Source: Parastagonospora avenae f. sp. tritici 18332-5 (lineage: Eukaryota > Ascomycota > Dothideomycetes > Pleosporales > Phaeosphaeriaceae). From it: DNA of 64,000 nt. This document shows, in pieces, positions 1 to 11,168 of the stretch. The stretch's first letter is position 1; each line of letters opens with the position of its first letter. Made by a program: the position numbers and the translations under genes. Under the pieces are notes generated by a model. That model saw nothing but the letters and a program-made list of their open reading frames with translations, was not told the origin of the DNA and made no database searches. The stretch lies in assembly GCA_022559985.1 (NCBI GenBank), contig JAFJTR010000115.1, positions 1 through 64,000 on the forward strand, written 5' to 3'.

Positions 1-1964
1 GCTATTGTACGTGTTGTTATAGCCTCATCTTTGTGATCTCAGAAATGGTGTTCCGCGCGCATCACGCGGAGTCGCGCATCACGCGCACGGGCATGTTAAT
101 AGACAGGGCCGCCGGTCATTTTCAGAGAACGCTCCAGTGTAGCCGCCTGCTCGCAACTGGGGTTTCTTTTAAAGTATATGTATTGCCATGTATTCGACGC
201 TACACCAGCAATGTCTGCCTTTCAAATTCTTGGGCCCCAGATGCTACAACCTACCTAGGTAGGTACCTTCGGCGGCGCCTGCGATTTCAACAGTTCAAGG
301 CTGTCCCATATTGACCGGCTAGTGAGGTAGAAGATCTGGATTTTCTATCTCCATTATCCGGACTCTTCAAAAGCCTTTTCCAAGAGGAAAGAGAGGGAAG
401 ATAACACAGCTTCTTCGCAAAAGTCAGTAGATTAGTAGTGGAAGTTCAGCTGAGACACGATAGTGACACTACCCAATGCGCCGAACGCAAAACGAACGAC
501 TGCAAGCCAGACTGAGCCTGCTTTATGTGCGCGCATTTCGATCGATCTCGAATACATACCAACAACACAGGCTGAATCGTGCTCCAAACGCCAAAAGTAT
601 CTCAGCCATCGATTCCAATGCCGGTACTTCTAGATGCAACGCTGCAGTCGTGGATCTTCTTTACTTACGACAAACGTCCGATGGCAGCAATATCGCGCGG
701 AAGACGTGCATAGAGAGTGCGATATGCGTGAAGACGTAAGGGTCGCTGTGTTACACACACTACTGTACCTGGTGATTTCATCGGTCTGCATCAACAACAC
801 TACAATACACAGGAGGTGTGGCGCACAACATCTCTTTGCTTCCTCAGCCTCCAGTAAACCACGACCACGATTGCGTAAACCTTCCAAATGACTCGTTAGC
901 ATGTCTCAGTCACCCTTATTTGCTGCATACCGACCGTCACAGCCGTGGATTGCAACGCGGATGCCGAAATACGAACGGGAAAATGGATGGCATCGATACG
1001 AAGCGCGTGCAGGCTTACGATCTCTGTAAGCTACTGGGAAAGACCTTCCAGGAGATTTGTAGCAGTGGAAAACCTGAACCAGTAGTCCTGACGGGTTGGA
1101 AGTAGCCATTCGTATCTCGCCCGACGTTAAGCGATGCCGTATCACCTTGAATGGAAACCTCACAATCGAAACACGAACAATGGTCGCTATCACGCGTTCA
1201 ACTCCTGCGCCCAGGTTGCGCGGGCACATGGGAGATGGAACCTTACAGCTGTCATTACTCTGAAGTACCTGTCAATACCTTCACTGCACAAAACGATACA
1301 GCAACCAACGCTGCTACTTGCTCCTCTTTTGTCACCATCTCTGCCCAGAACAACTCTACAGGATCACATATCGACCGACAGTGCATCAAGATCCCGTGGA
1401 AGCCAATATTGCACCCGATAGACTGGAATTCGGCGGAGACCGTTGATATTGTCGCACACAACTGAGAGTGCACAGTGAGCCATCGGATCACAAGGCAACA
1501 CGGTCGTCACGATGGCGTCGCAGCCTTCGTTGAAGCTCTGGTGAATCGTCGTATTCGTGACACTCTAACTAAGGCTCACCAGGCTCGATCGTCGCAGCTT
1601 TCATGATTCAGACACACCTCGTGCCCGATCTACATGAACGTTGTGTCCGCAACGAACAAGCTACATACAAGTCGCTCGGAGAAAATCTCTGGGAAACCTA
1701 CCGACAAATAGAGTTCAGCCACGAGAGCATCGCAATATGATCTCAGGAGTGCGCGGTGATGTTCGGAAGGAGGGTTGTACAGAGGAATGTGGTCCTGGAC
1801 AGGTGCTGTCTCTTATCGTCCCCCTCGAAGCATATAACGACTCTGCGAGGGCACTCACTTGAGGGTATCGAAGACCCCTAGCTCTTTCATCATATTCCCT
1901 TCATCACTCGAAATTCTTCAATTTCTTCTCGGTAATCGACACTATCGCGCCAAATCTTTTCAGC
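1..1964. other. Gene-free left end
   Basis: No reading frame here shows a recognisable domain, and short open frames overlap on both strands as expected by chance. A perfect palindrome of the ACCTACCTAGGTAGGT type lies near 250-265. The last 100 bases form the leader of the aquaporin gene. A decayed gene cannot be excluded. Confidence 0.5.
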
Positions 1965-2895
1965 ATGTCTACCGAAAGAGTCGAAGACAAGGAGTCTGGC
2001 ATCCCACATCATGAGACTTTCTCATCAACTCTTCAATCCGAGAAGCGCCCTCTCCGCCACACTCTCCGGAAAGAACTTACTGCTTTCATTGGCGAATTTA
2101 TTGGTACCTTTATGTTCCTCGCCCTTGCTTTCTGCGGCACTCAAATAGCCATCAACTCAACCGCAACCGCTCCTGCACTCGACTCAGACGTTGCTTCAGC
2201 ACCCAATGTCAACAAGCTACTCTACATTGCCTTTGCATTTGGACTATCCCTCGCAATCAACGTCGCTATCTTTGCTGATGTCAGCGGAGGAAAGTTTAAT
2301 CCTGCTGTAAGTTTCAGCCCAGCTGTTTTTGTACTACCCTATCTTTTGTCCCCACGTCGTGCGACCTCCGCAATAGATCGTCCCTCAAGCCCGCAGGAGA
2401 TGGTCTGTAACACCTACTAACATAGTTCACACTTAGGTCTCTATGGCGCTATTCATTACTGGAAAGATTGATTGGCGTCGCATGGTTCATACCATAATCT
2501 CGCAGATGGTTGCCGGAATGGCTGCATCGGGCTTCGTTGCAGCACTACTTCCCGGGCCGCTGGGTGTCGCCACCACTCTTGATCCTTCCATCTCGACTGC
2601 TCGTGGTCTGTTCCTCGAAGCCTTCGTCACGTCGATGTTGATTCTGACTATCCTAATGCTCGAGGGTGGCCCGGCAAAACCGATGCACATTGGCATGGCG
2701 TTGTTCGTTGCTGAACTTTGCAGCGCCTTCTTCACCGGTGGTAGCTTGAACCCGGCGCGCAGCTTTGGTCCCTGTGTGGTGGTTGGATTTCCTACATACC
2801 ATTGGATCTACTGGCTCGGGCCGCTCCTCGGGTCTGCTGTGGCGAGCGGAGCGTACTGGCTCATCAACTATGTTCACCCCGAACGATCCTTTTGA
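1965..2895 (+). CDS. Aquaporin / aquaglyceroporin-family water channel
   Basis: Two exons, 1965-2306 and 2437-2895, give a protein of 266 residues. The intron (2307-2436, 130 nt) begins GTAAGT, has CTAAC near 2417 and ends TTAG, and joins in phase 0 inside the first pore motif. The product is a six-helix MIP-family channel. The first NPA follows GGKF (residues 112-114, ending exactly at the junction) and the second lies in GGSLNPARSFGP (about 219-221), with the selectivity-filter Arg next to it. The N-terminal 40 residues are hydrophilic and presumably cytosolic. The short loops fit an orthodox water channel better than a long-loop glycerol facilitator, but the substrate is an inference. No gene lies close by on either side. 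Confidence 0.95.
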
Positions 2896-5800
2896 TCGAA
2901 ACGTTGGCAAGATCGCAAGATCAGAAAATCGTTGTGTTGGCAGCGGAGTCAGGAGGGAATGTGAAGACAGAATGCTTTATGCCTAAGAGGGAGCTGGTAC
3001 CCAAGCGAGAATACTTCCTGTAAATGCGAGTTTCTTTCTTCATTTTGCAGTCCAAGTGTTGTCGCACAACATTGGCGTGAGAGCGGCCGTCTTTAGTGCT
3101 GCAGTAGTTAAGTTGCGATTACGGAGTTCAGGTCATGCATGCATCAAATTACGATACGAATCATGGGTCAAGATATAATATTTTCTCCACGAATAGTGGC
3201 ACAGTAGAGTGCCGTCTTGCAACGACCATTGAATGTCCATGCTTGATGGGTGCTTTCACGTGAGTTTATCCTATAAACGCATGTCTAGGAACTTTGATAG
3301 AACAAGCGTTTTTTTTACCCTCTAGTGGGATCGTGATGGCTTTAGACTTTAGACTGGGGCGCGGTGGTCCAATGATTCCGGCCCCGGAGCTTTTATCAGT
3401 TTCATACGTCACCTGCACCAGGCATCGGCAAAAACCCTACCCGCCTTTTTCAAGCAAGAAGAGGTAAAGAGGAGGCGTATATATGTCTAAAGATTTCTAA
3501 TAGGATCAGGCAGGGCATCTCAGAGCCCCGTAAACAATCAGACTGCCTTAAGGTTATCAAAAGGTGTAACTATGTCTAAAGACTATTAGCTTATGTCTTG
3601 TAGGTGTAGAGCTGGCAAAAATTCTGCCGCTGCCTAGTGCCTGCTCGTGCTGTCTGTCGTAAATAAGGCTGGTGCTAGTTGCCTTCCACTAAGTTAACGA
3701 AGATTGAAACGTGGAGTCTAAAGTCCATTCCTTACTGCTTTCAAGAGGTCACATGGATCAATACGGACGTCATATGGAGCGTCACCTGGGCATTGAGAAA
3801 ATGTGAACTCGTTTTCGTCAGCGATTGCTGTTCAAAAAATGGCTGCATCTCTCACCGCCACCACTACCCTGAACAGATGCGAGGCCCCAGTAAAAGTGAC
3901 GGGCTTGCATGTTGGCTATCTTGGCATCTTAGGTCAAAATATCATAGCGCTCGGTTTTAAATGCATTTGCCTGAAGGAAGCCACTGTCTCCAGAAAGTGC
4001 CCATGCGGAGATGTACAATACTGCGGGACAAGAGTCAAGTCAATTTAAAAATGGCGCCATTGTATCACATGTGCTCCTGACGAGACATATGGTTCATCAA
4101 TATACCCCGGGAAAAGCACGTGGAAGACCAATGAGGTACCTCGCCTGGATAACCGTGAGAACAAATGGCTCTCTGTGGCCCAAAGCAACATGGTCATTTG
4201 GGACACTCTTGTATAGAACATAGACTGCTTGGGTGAGATTTGCGTGTCTATCAGGAGTGGTGCGCAAGTAGAAGAGCGGTCTGATTATTGTTGTAGTGGA
4301 TGTCTCGCCAGCTACCACACTGCTTTCTAATCAGGAACAAAGCCTGTCAAATCAGCAATGTTCGGGAAGCAAATTACCTCGATATGACAACATGCAACCC
4401 GATCATCTCTTCTCTCTTCGGATCGTTCACCTCCTCGCAAATAGGCAGAGACGAGGTCGAAGAAACGCTAAGTCTACCAACAAAGCGTGAACCACTCCTT
4501 GTCGCTGCATGGGCATGCAATACACTCCTCATAGTCTAGACCTCAGAATACGTGACAGTCTAATTACGCGACACAATTTCCACTTTGTCTCGGCCACACC
4601 GAGGATCGCTAAACGTAGAGGAGAGCGCCTCAGGAAAATGTCCACTTTTAATGCGAGGAAGAGTGACAGCCGCGTCAATCATGCGAGGTTTGTGCCCAGC
4701 CATGGACTGCATAAACATTGGAGCAAAGGGAGCTGACCATGGCCCAGTTCGGAGACATGAATGCGATCCTCCAACGCCATTCAAAGCTGAAGTTTGTCAA
4801 CTGTTGTCCATGCTCAACATGTCTCCATAATGTCTAAATTCGTTACTCATTCAATAAAAAGCCAACTATTTCATGCATGTTTGGTAACTGCTTGGCCAGC
4901 TTCCTATCCGAGAAAGCCGCCGCGCATAGTTCACGTTTCTGCAATGTCTGCGCCAGGATGTCATTTAGAGCTAAGGAACCAACGTTGAAGCTCAGACCTA
5001 TGACAACACGTAGTAAAACTACAGTAGCTCTTGATGATGGGTGCAGTCTTTCGGGCGCCATATAATGCTTTCAGTGCATCGGTGGTCGCGACGGAAAGTT
5101 CCCGAAGGCGAAGTCCGTCGGACAAACGCGCGCAGAACACCTCCTATCTCCTTTAACAGGTTACAGTTGACCAGCAGTATGGCGATCGATACCGTGAACG
5201 AACCGTAATCGTTCGTCCCCAAGTCCGAGGTGCCAGCGGCCACTAGCGCGGTGATTTAGGCGCCATAGCTGGTTCCTTGGTGCAGCGGCACGAGTCACGG
5301 GCAGTTTGGGGGTGTCCTCGCTAGCAATGTCCTCGCCCAGCGACGTCGCAAGAAGGTGGAGATGGAGGACATAGATCAACAAGCTAACGGTGTACGCAAT
5401 GAGCTACCAACACGTCAGTGACGACGGCCCGGGCGTGTATCGCGGAAAAATATCTACCGAAGCAATTCCAAGCGCGGAGCCACGACCCTGTGTTTGGACA
5501 CCCAGTCCACAGGTTCTGATCCGCCAAACAGCCGAGGATTTCCCCATTGTATTTGGTGTCAGAGGCTATTTTGCCGACGACGGGCCTTTATTGCCACGTT
5601 GTATGGCGTATATGCATTGTCTGCAAGGTTTAGAAGCATGGACAATCGCTACAGGTTAGCGATCTACTTTGTTCACGCCATCGAGCAATTTACAGCGACA
5701 CTGTCGAGGCATAGATGCACTCTGTGCTCATCACTTATGTCTAATCCATCTTAGACCTCATCTTTCCAGCCTGATACCTTTGACATCAGCCCTGGTAGCA

Positions 5801-6923
5801 CGTTCAATTCGTACTAAATAAGACGACGGTCCCGCAATAGAGTTGATACGATAGCATCTGCACTAAATGTGCGTATGGTATGGAACGGATCCCAATCCAC
5901 CATGGCGTTGGCCAATTTACATGCTACCTGCCCGGTTTTGGGGGCGATGAGCCTAGTAGCGGTGTAGTCGCGGTACATGCCTTCTACCCAAAGCGTTTTA
6001 CTTCAAATCTTACAGTGTGCTTACCTTCTGCAGTATCGATCGCCTATCACACACGTGAGACCTTTATTCTGCTGACGAAAAACGCCGAGTCATGGCAGGC
6101 TTTGAGCAAGGGAAGCGGACCGGGCGAAACCCGCATCTTGTAGGATGACACGCCATGCCCCGCAGGTGCGGACATTCGAGATGCGAACAATGGGTACGGC
6201 GGCCGATTCGGCAGGCAACAAGTTGGTCGAGGCACAGAGCCAGTACGAGAGGGGAGAGAAGACCGTAGGGTGGAACCATCCATTCGGAACCGAGTCTACA
6301 CGGGCCCCAAGATGTCGTTCGAGATCCGAAACCTTGTCCATGTACCACCAAACCAATGCCTCTGGGGTGGACCATGGAGAACGCTCCATTCGACGGAAAT
6401 GAACAGGCCGCGAACCTATGTGCCTATATACGCAGGAGCGGAGCGTTCATTATTTCCGTCGAAGAAGTGCCGCTCAGTTTTTGTTCAGGGATGGGTAGCG
6501 TCTAAGCAAGGCCGAGTAAGACGATGCATGTACCGCTAATCTAGCTCGTGGGGGCAATTACAAGGAGATCGACAAATGAATAGCTGAGAAAAATGGAATG
6601 CAAAGATACAACCCCGGACATGGCAGCCAATTGTGGGAGCAACAAGTCTCAGATGAGACGACTGCGCGCTTATGCAAGCCCGAAAAGCGTCTAGATTGAG
6701 CCGCGTATGATCCACCAAGCGGGAGGCGCGCGGCCCTTCCGTGACAGGCGGGTCGGGCGGTTGTACCTTGCTGTGTAGTGTGAATGTCCGAGGTCAGAAC
6801 CGGCGGGGCTCTTTCAGATTTGGCTGTTAACATAGAAGATGCCTGATCCCAACGGTTTCCAGAGCCTTTCTAACGGTTCTTTCACCGACACATCCTATTT
6901 GCTCTACTCGTCATATAGTCATC
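2896..6923. other. Four-kilobase gene-poor interval
   Basis: Apart from the short inverted-repeat element at 3416-3639, no gene is supported. Open frames are short, overlap on both strands and match no family I know. Around 5160-5400 the minus strand has a short hydrophobic stretch that could be a membrane-protein relic, but it is too short to call. The final 80 bases lead into the terpene synthase gene. Confidence 0.5.
3416..3639. mobile_element. MITE-like element, copy A
   Basis: A 224-bp non-coding element. The left end reads CACCAGGCATCGGCA and the right end, reverse-complemented, reads CACTAGGCAGCGGCA, so the termini are imperfect inverted repeats. The 4 bases outside each end are CCTG and CCTG, a perfect target-site duplication. 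The interior has the AAGAGGTAAAGAGG stretch also seen in copy B at 24443. It encodes nothing. Confidence 0.8.
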
Positions 6924-8094
6924 ATGACTCCGATAGATGCCTCACTCTACTCTAAACTGGTACGCCGGTTCAGAGACTTCCTCCCAATGGGTTCGAGCAC
7001 CAGCGCTCCTGGCCCTGTCGATAAGCGTGTTCTCACGAGCACCAAGGGGTCCAGGATCCCTCCTCCTGCGCCCACGGAACTTCCTTATCTTCCCAGAGAG
7101 CTGCGGCCTACCAGAGTGACTGCCGAGTTACATCCACGTACACAGGAAATCGTTGATGAGTGCCATGATTTCTTCCTGAAGAACTGGCCTTTCAAAACAG
7201 AGACACACAAGAAGCGGTTCTGTGATGAGGGCTACGCATGGTTCAACTGCATATTATGTCCCATGGGGCTCGATGACCGGATGGTTGGTGTGTGCAAATT
7301 CTTGACGACCGGCTTCTTAATCGACGACATGCTCGACCGCATGTCCGTGGAGGAGGGAAAGGCGCACAACGCAATTGTCATCGAATGTTGTCGCGGAGAG
7401 CGATTACCGGACCGTGAGAAGCCTGCACAGTGGATCATGTACGACTTGTTCCAAGAGTTCCGCCGAATCGACAAAGAGCTGTCTGACATGCTCCTCAAAT
7501 ACACTATCGACTTCTTCACCGCGCAGACCGACGCCGACAGGTCAAACATAAAGAATCTGCAAGGCTACTTTGAGTACCGACATGCCGATCTTGGTAAAGG
7601 GTATGTCCATTGTTCCTTCATTTTGTTGACTTGGTGCTAACGCGACCAACAGCTTCATGTCCGGTGTCATGTGCTTCTCCATGGGTCTCCATGTAACACC
7701 TAGAGAGCTCGAACTTCTGCAACCGTTAGAGATGAATGCGATGAGGCACGTCACCCTCGTCAACGACATCGCATCCTACGAGAAGGAAGTCCTTGCTGCC
7801 GGGAAAGGAGCTGCTCTCGGACAGTTGTGCTCCGCCGTCCCCATCTTTATAGAATCGTTTGGAGTTAACGAGAAAAGTGCAATGCGCATCATGTGGGAAG
7901 CGGCTCGCGAGATGGAGATCGAACACTTCCGGCTGTTTGAGGAAGTCACAAACCAGTGCGATACCGAAGCCTTGAAGTTGTATGCGAAAGGGCTCGAATA
8001 CCAGATTGCGGGAAACGAGAGGTGGAATTTACTCACGCCGAGATACAACCGATCAGGTGGACTGCCGTTCAATGAGGGAAGGATTTGGGGTTGA
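6924..8094 (+). CDS. Class I terpene synthase (aristolochene synthase-like sesquiterpene cyclase fold)
   Basis: Exons 6924-7600 and 7653-8094 join across a 52-nt intron (GTATGT...ACAG, GCTAAC branch site) to give 372 residues. The protein has the aspartate-rich metal motif DDMLD at about 134-138 and the NSE/DTE motif NDIASYEKE at about 263-271, which bind the Mg2+ trio. Between them, YRHADLG carries the likely diphosphate-sensing Arg. An Arg-Tyr pair sits in TPRYN near the C-terminus. Length and motif spacing match fungal sesquiterpene synthases acting on farnesyl diphosphate; the product cannot be read from sequence. The N-terminal 60 residues are Pro/Ser-rich and unlike the core. All catalytic motifs are intact. 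No P450, transporter or regulator is adjacent; the next gene is a HET protein. Confidence 0.92.
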
Positions 8095-8491
8095 CAACGC
8101 ATATATTTCTGCCGATTCTTTTCATTAGTTCTTTGATACCAAATTCCCGAATACCGATTGCGAAGTTCTGAACATGTCATACGAAGAAGTCGTGAGCCCA
8201 GCCGAAATGTCTGATGCCATCCTTTCCTTGTTGTCAACCCTTGTTGGACGCCTGAAGATAATTGGGAGGCCCGAAAAGACTAGGAAGTCTGAAGAGAGCG
8301 GGAGGGATGGGCCGTGACGGACGGAGAGGATCAGGCCTTCCGCAAGCGCAGGCTTCACCTTAGCGCACAATCTGCCCCACCACTAACACATGTCCTTCAG
8401 CTGTCCACAACAACTCAACACTGCTGTCATCCGTTGGCATGCCATATTATCATTATCGGTGCAACATGATTCCAACACGCGGAGACTAACA

Positions 8492-10609
8492 ATGGCGCAA
8501 AACTCGACATGTTTCTACCGACCCCTCAATGAGCAGCGAGCGGAGATTCGACTACTCAAGATTCTGCCAGACGTCGGCGGGTTTCCTGTATGCTGCAGTA
8601 TCGAGACCCGTTCTTTGCTAGAATTTTCTTTTGGATATGAACGCCATCATTTGACCTGTGTAGATGGGATTGCGTCCACCGTCAGTGATTCACTTCGCAA
8701 CCCTGATCTTCGCAAGCGATGGAGAAATCGAGCACAATTTGCAGACATCCCTGCAATGGAGCGACTGGCTAGTCTACAGCCTTCTAAAGAACTTCAACGC
8801 TTTGCATGGGGCGATTTCGCGAGTCTTAGTTATGTTTGGGGCAAAAGTAGCAACATGAGAGTCATCTCCGTTGATGGCCGGAAAGTCCAAGTAACGGCGA
8901 ACCTGGAAAGCGCACTACGAAGTCTTCGAAGTGATGGCCTCTTTTCGACCTGCTTTCTACTATGGGTGGACGCTTTGTGCATCAATCAGGCAGACGTGGA
9001 AGAACGTTCGAAGGAAGTCCAGCGCATGAAAGAAATCTACGGATCATCGTGGACTGTAGTAGCTTGGCTAGGCGAGAAGACAGAAAATAGCGATGCGGGC
9101 ATCCAGCTTTTACGAGACATGGCTACTTTTCGAGATGCTGGCCGCGAGAGGGAACTTGAGACAAGACTGCAAGACGATCCAAAATTTCTTGGGAGTACAT
9201 GCTGGATGGGTCTCCATCAGCTGGTCAATTGCAGGTACTGGAAACGCTTATGGATCATCCAAGAAGTCGTAATGGGTGGATACTCTGTGTGGATCAGATG
9301 CGGCTCATCCATAATAGACTGGGAAACATTCTGCAAGGGTATTGCGGTGCTCCAGGAACATCTATGGCTCGTCAAGGATTGCTGTCTGAGAGAAGATGTG
9401 TCTCGAGACGTTGCAGCCTGGTCAACATTAAGTTCGCATCTCATCTATCAGGATCTCTCGGTACTCCATCAGACGCCACTCGCGGATAACCCCGGACTGG
9501 CGTTGGGGAAGTTGTTGGATCTCGCAATAGCTACCGAATGTACAGACCCAAGAGACCGAGTCTATGCGCTACTAGGTCTGCTACCGAACGAGGTCGCAAG
9601 TCTGGTTCGACCCGACTACACATTATCGCCCTCAGCAGTGTATACCAAGATAGCTCAAGCGTTCATTCAAGCCTACGGCAGTTTGGACCTTCTTCGTGAA
9701 GGCAATTCATGGGGCCTATCAGGCTGCCCCTCGTGGGCACCAGATTGGACGTGGTCAGGTCGAGGACGGCATAGTCGTGTTGAGCGACCGCTTTGGGGAC
9801 CAGCATATCTCTTTCCACCTCCCAAGCCGGGGAGCCAGCACTTTACGCCATTTTGCGCGAGTGGGAATGTTGGCAAAAAGGCTTCAATCAGCGATGACGA
9901 TCTTCTTACCTGCAAAGGGTTCATTATCGACGAAGTTTCGGGGATATCTGCAAGAGAGCTTGGATACTTCGATTGGGATCACAACAGCAGAAGTAGCCCG
10001 AGGAATTGGCACAGCGCATACGGAGACTTTGCTTCTACAAGACACGCTCTGATATGCACATTGTTACATGATCGAGTCAATGCTGGACAGCGGCCTGAAG
10101 CGCGTCACGGTGCACTACTCCACTTACCATCTACATGGGAGGAGGCTGGCCCTCAATTTAAAGACAGAGAGTGGAGATGGCTCGCAGGACAAGAGTGGTA
10201 TTATTTCCGCTGGGAAAAATTCCGCGAGGCAATCGATTGCTTTGCGCTTGGTGAGTGGCGCTTTGGAGAGTTCTTTGATGATAATATTCCGGCCAATGCA
10301 GACGAGTACGACTACACGGAGGTCTATGCGTGCGCTGAGCGTAGCGCGATGAGGCGGAGGTTCATAACAACACAGGATGGATACATGGGATGGGCACCGG
10401 ACAATATGTACGGACGTGCAAAGGATCAAGTAAGAGTGGGAGATTTGATTGCAATTGTTCTAGGGTGTAGCACACCACTGGTCATACGGCCGAAGGACGA
10501 TACGTTTCAGATGCTTGGTGAAGCGTATGTGCATGGCATGATGGACGGTGAGGCAGTGAGCGGTCTCGCCTCCGGTCAATATAGTCTACGAGAGCTCGTA
10601 TTCTGCTAG
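8492..10609 (+). CDS. HET-domain (heterokaryon incompatibility) protein
   Basis: A single exon of 705 residues. An upstream in-frame ATG exists at 8390, but I prefer 8492 because the usual HET start pattern (YRPL...EIRLLKILP) follows it directly. The HET domain (PF06985 type) has SLSYVWG at about 111-117, the LWVDALCINQ block at about 157-166, a VVAWLGE segment, and RYWKRLWIIQEV further on. The C-terminal part has the ordinary HET-protein tail, with GDLIAIVLG, an LVIRP segment and YVHGMMDGEA. Such proteins trigger or mediate non-self recognition and cell death after hyphal fusion in characterised cases; the partner of this one is unknown. It is convergent with the broken BTB gene, whose 3' end lies 103 bases downstream. 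Confidence 0.93.
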   Translation: MAQNSTCFYRPLNEQRAEIRLLKILPDVGGFPVCCSIETRSLLEFSFGYERHHLTCVDGIASTVSDSLRNPDLRKRWRNRAQFADIPAMERLASLQPSKELQRFAWGDFASLSYVWGKSSNMRVISVDGRKVQVTANLESALRSLRSDGLFSTCFLLWVDALCINQADVEERSKEVQRMKEIYGSSWTVVAWLGEKTENSDAGIQLLRDMATFRDAGRERELETRLQDDPKFLGSTCWMGLHQLVNCRYWKRLWIIQEVVMGGYSVWIRCGSSIIDWETFCKGIAVLQEHLWLVKDCCLREDVSRDVAAWSTLSSHLIYQDLSVLHQTPLADNPGLALGKLLDLAIATECTDPRDRVYALLGLLPNEVASLVRPDYTLSPSAVYTKIAQAFIQAYGSLDLLREGNSWGLSGCPSWAPDWTWSGRGRHSRVERPLWGPAYLFPPPKPGSQHFTPFCASGNVGKKASISDDDLLTCKGFIIDEVSGISARELGYFDWDHNSRSSPRNWHSAYGDFASTRHALICTLLHDRVNAGQRPEARHGALLHLPSTWEEAGPQFKDREWRWLAGQEWYYFRWEKFREAIDCFALGEWRFGEFFDDNIPANADEYDYTEVYACAERSAMRRRFITTQDGYMGWAPDNMYGRAKDQVRVGDLIAIVLGCSTPLVIRPKDDTFQMLGEAYVHGMMDGEAVSGLASGQYSLRELVFC

Positions 10610-10711
10610 TACCTAGTCCAGATGGCACTCAGACGTGCAGAATTGGCCATATTTTTCTTTGCACAATATCACACTTCCTCTCCCCCAGAATTCGACTATG
10701 CTCAGTGGACA

Positions 10712-11094
10712 CTAGAAAGTGCGTCCCTTCATCTTCAGCAGGTCCAGGCCGTATACCTCAGCTGCAGCATTGTTGACAATCCCAGTGACCGTGCTTTTGA
10801 GGTTGCAGCCATGCAGGCCTTAACTGCCGGAATAGTAGCCACAACCGTTGGTATAGTTCGACCAGTTTGGTGATTGTATACTCCTCACTAGGTCACAGAC
10901 ACCCGTGAAGCTAAGCTGCGTGAAGGGCAACTCAGGTCGGGGTGAGAAAAGCGTTATGAGATTGAGCTCTTTGGTAAGCGCACCCAACATCACCGATCCG
11001 CACTCAAATGACATGGCTTTGGACAAGGGGCAGTTGTATCCGATGCCGCGATGCTTTTCGAGTAGATCATGTAGCTGACTAATCACCGACTCGA
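10712..11094 (-). pseudogene. 3' part of interrupted BTB/POZ-family gene
   Basis: This is the downstream half of the gene whose 5' half lies at 15009-15977. Read from 11094 leftward in frame, it gives a region with GALTKELNLI and PRPELPF, then a Cys-containing tail ending around VYGLDLL, a layout familiar from the C-terminal half of fungal BTB proteins. An in-frame TAA at 10820-10822 breaks it; the same frame then stays open for 35 codons to TAG at 10712-10714. The 5' edge abuts the TA at 11095-11096 that flanks the first transposon. Removing both transposons and keeping one TA joins this frame to the 15009 side without shift. Confidence 0.8.
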
Positions 11095-11096
11095 TA

Positions 11097-11119
11097 CCGA
11101 GGATGACGGCCCAACGCGC
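11097..11119. repeat. Left terminal inverted repeat of element 1
   Basis: Twenty-three bases identical to the reverse complement of 13177-13199; the TA just outside at 11095-11096 is the target duplication. Confidence 0.92.
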
Positions 11120-11168
11120 ACCTCGTCAAAACCGCACCTCTACCTCAACACTACATAACTCTATCAAT

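Noticed and set aside
250..265. ACCTACCTAGGTAGGT palindrome, with similar ones near 20570 and 63267
   Set aside because: Short and of unknown meaning; may be a common genomic word in such fungi.
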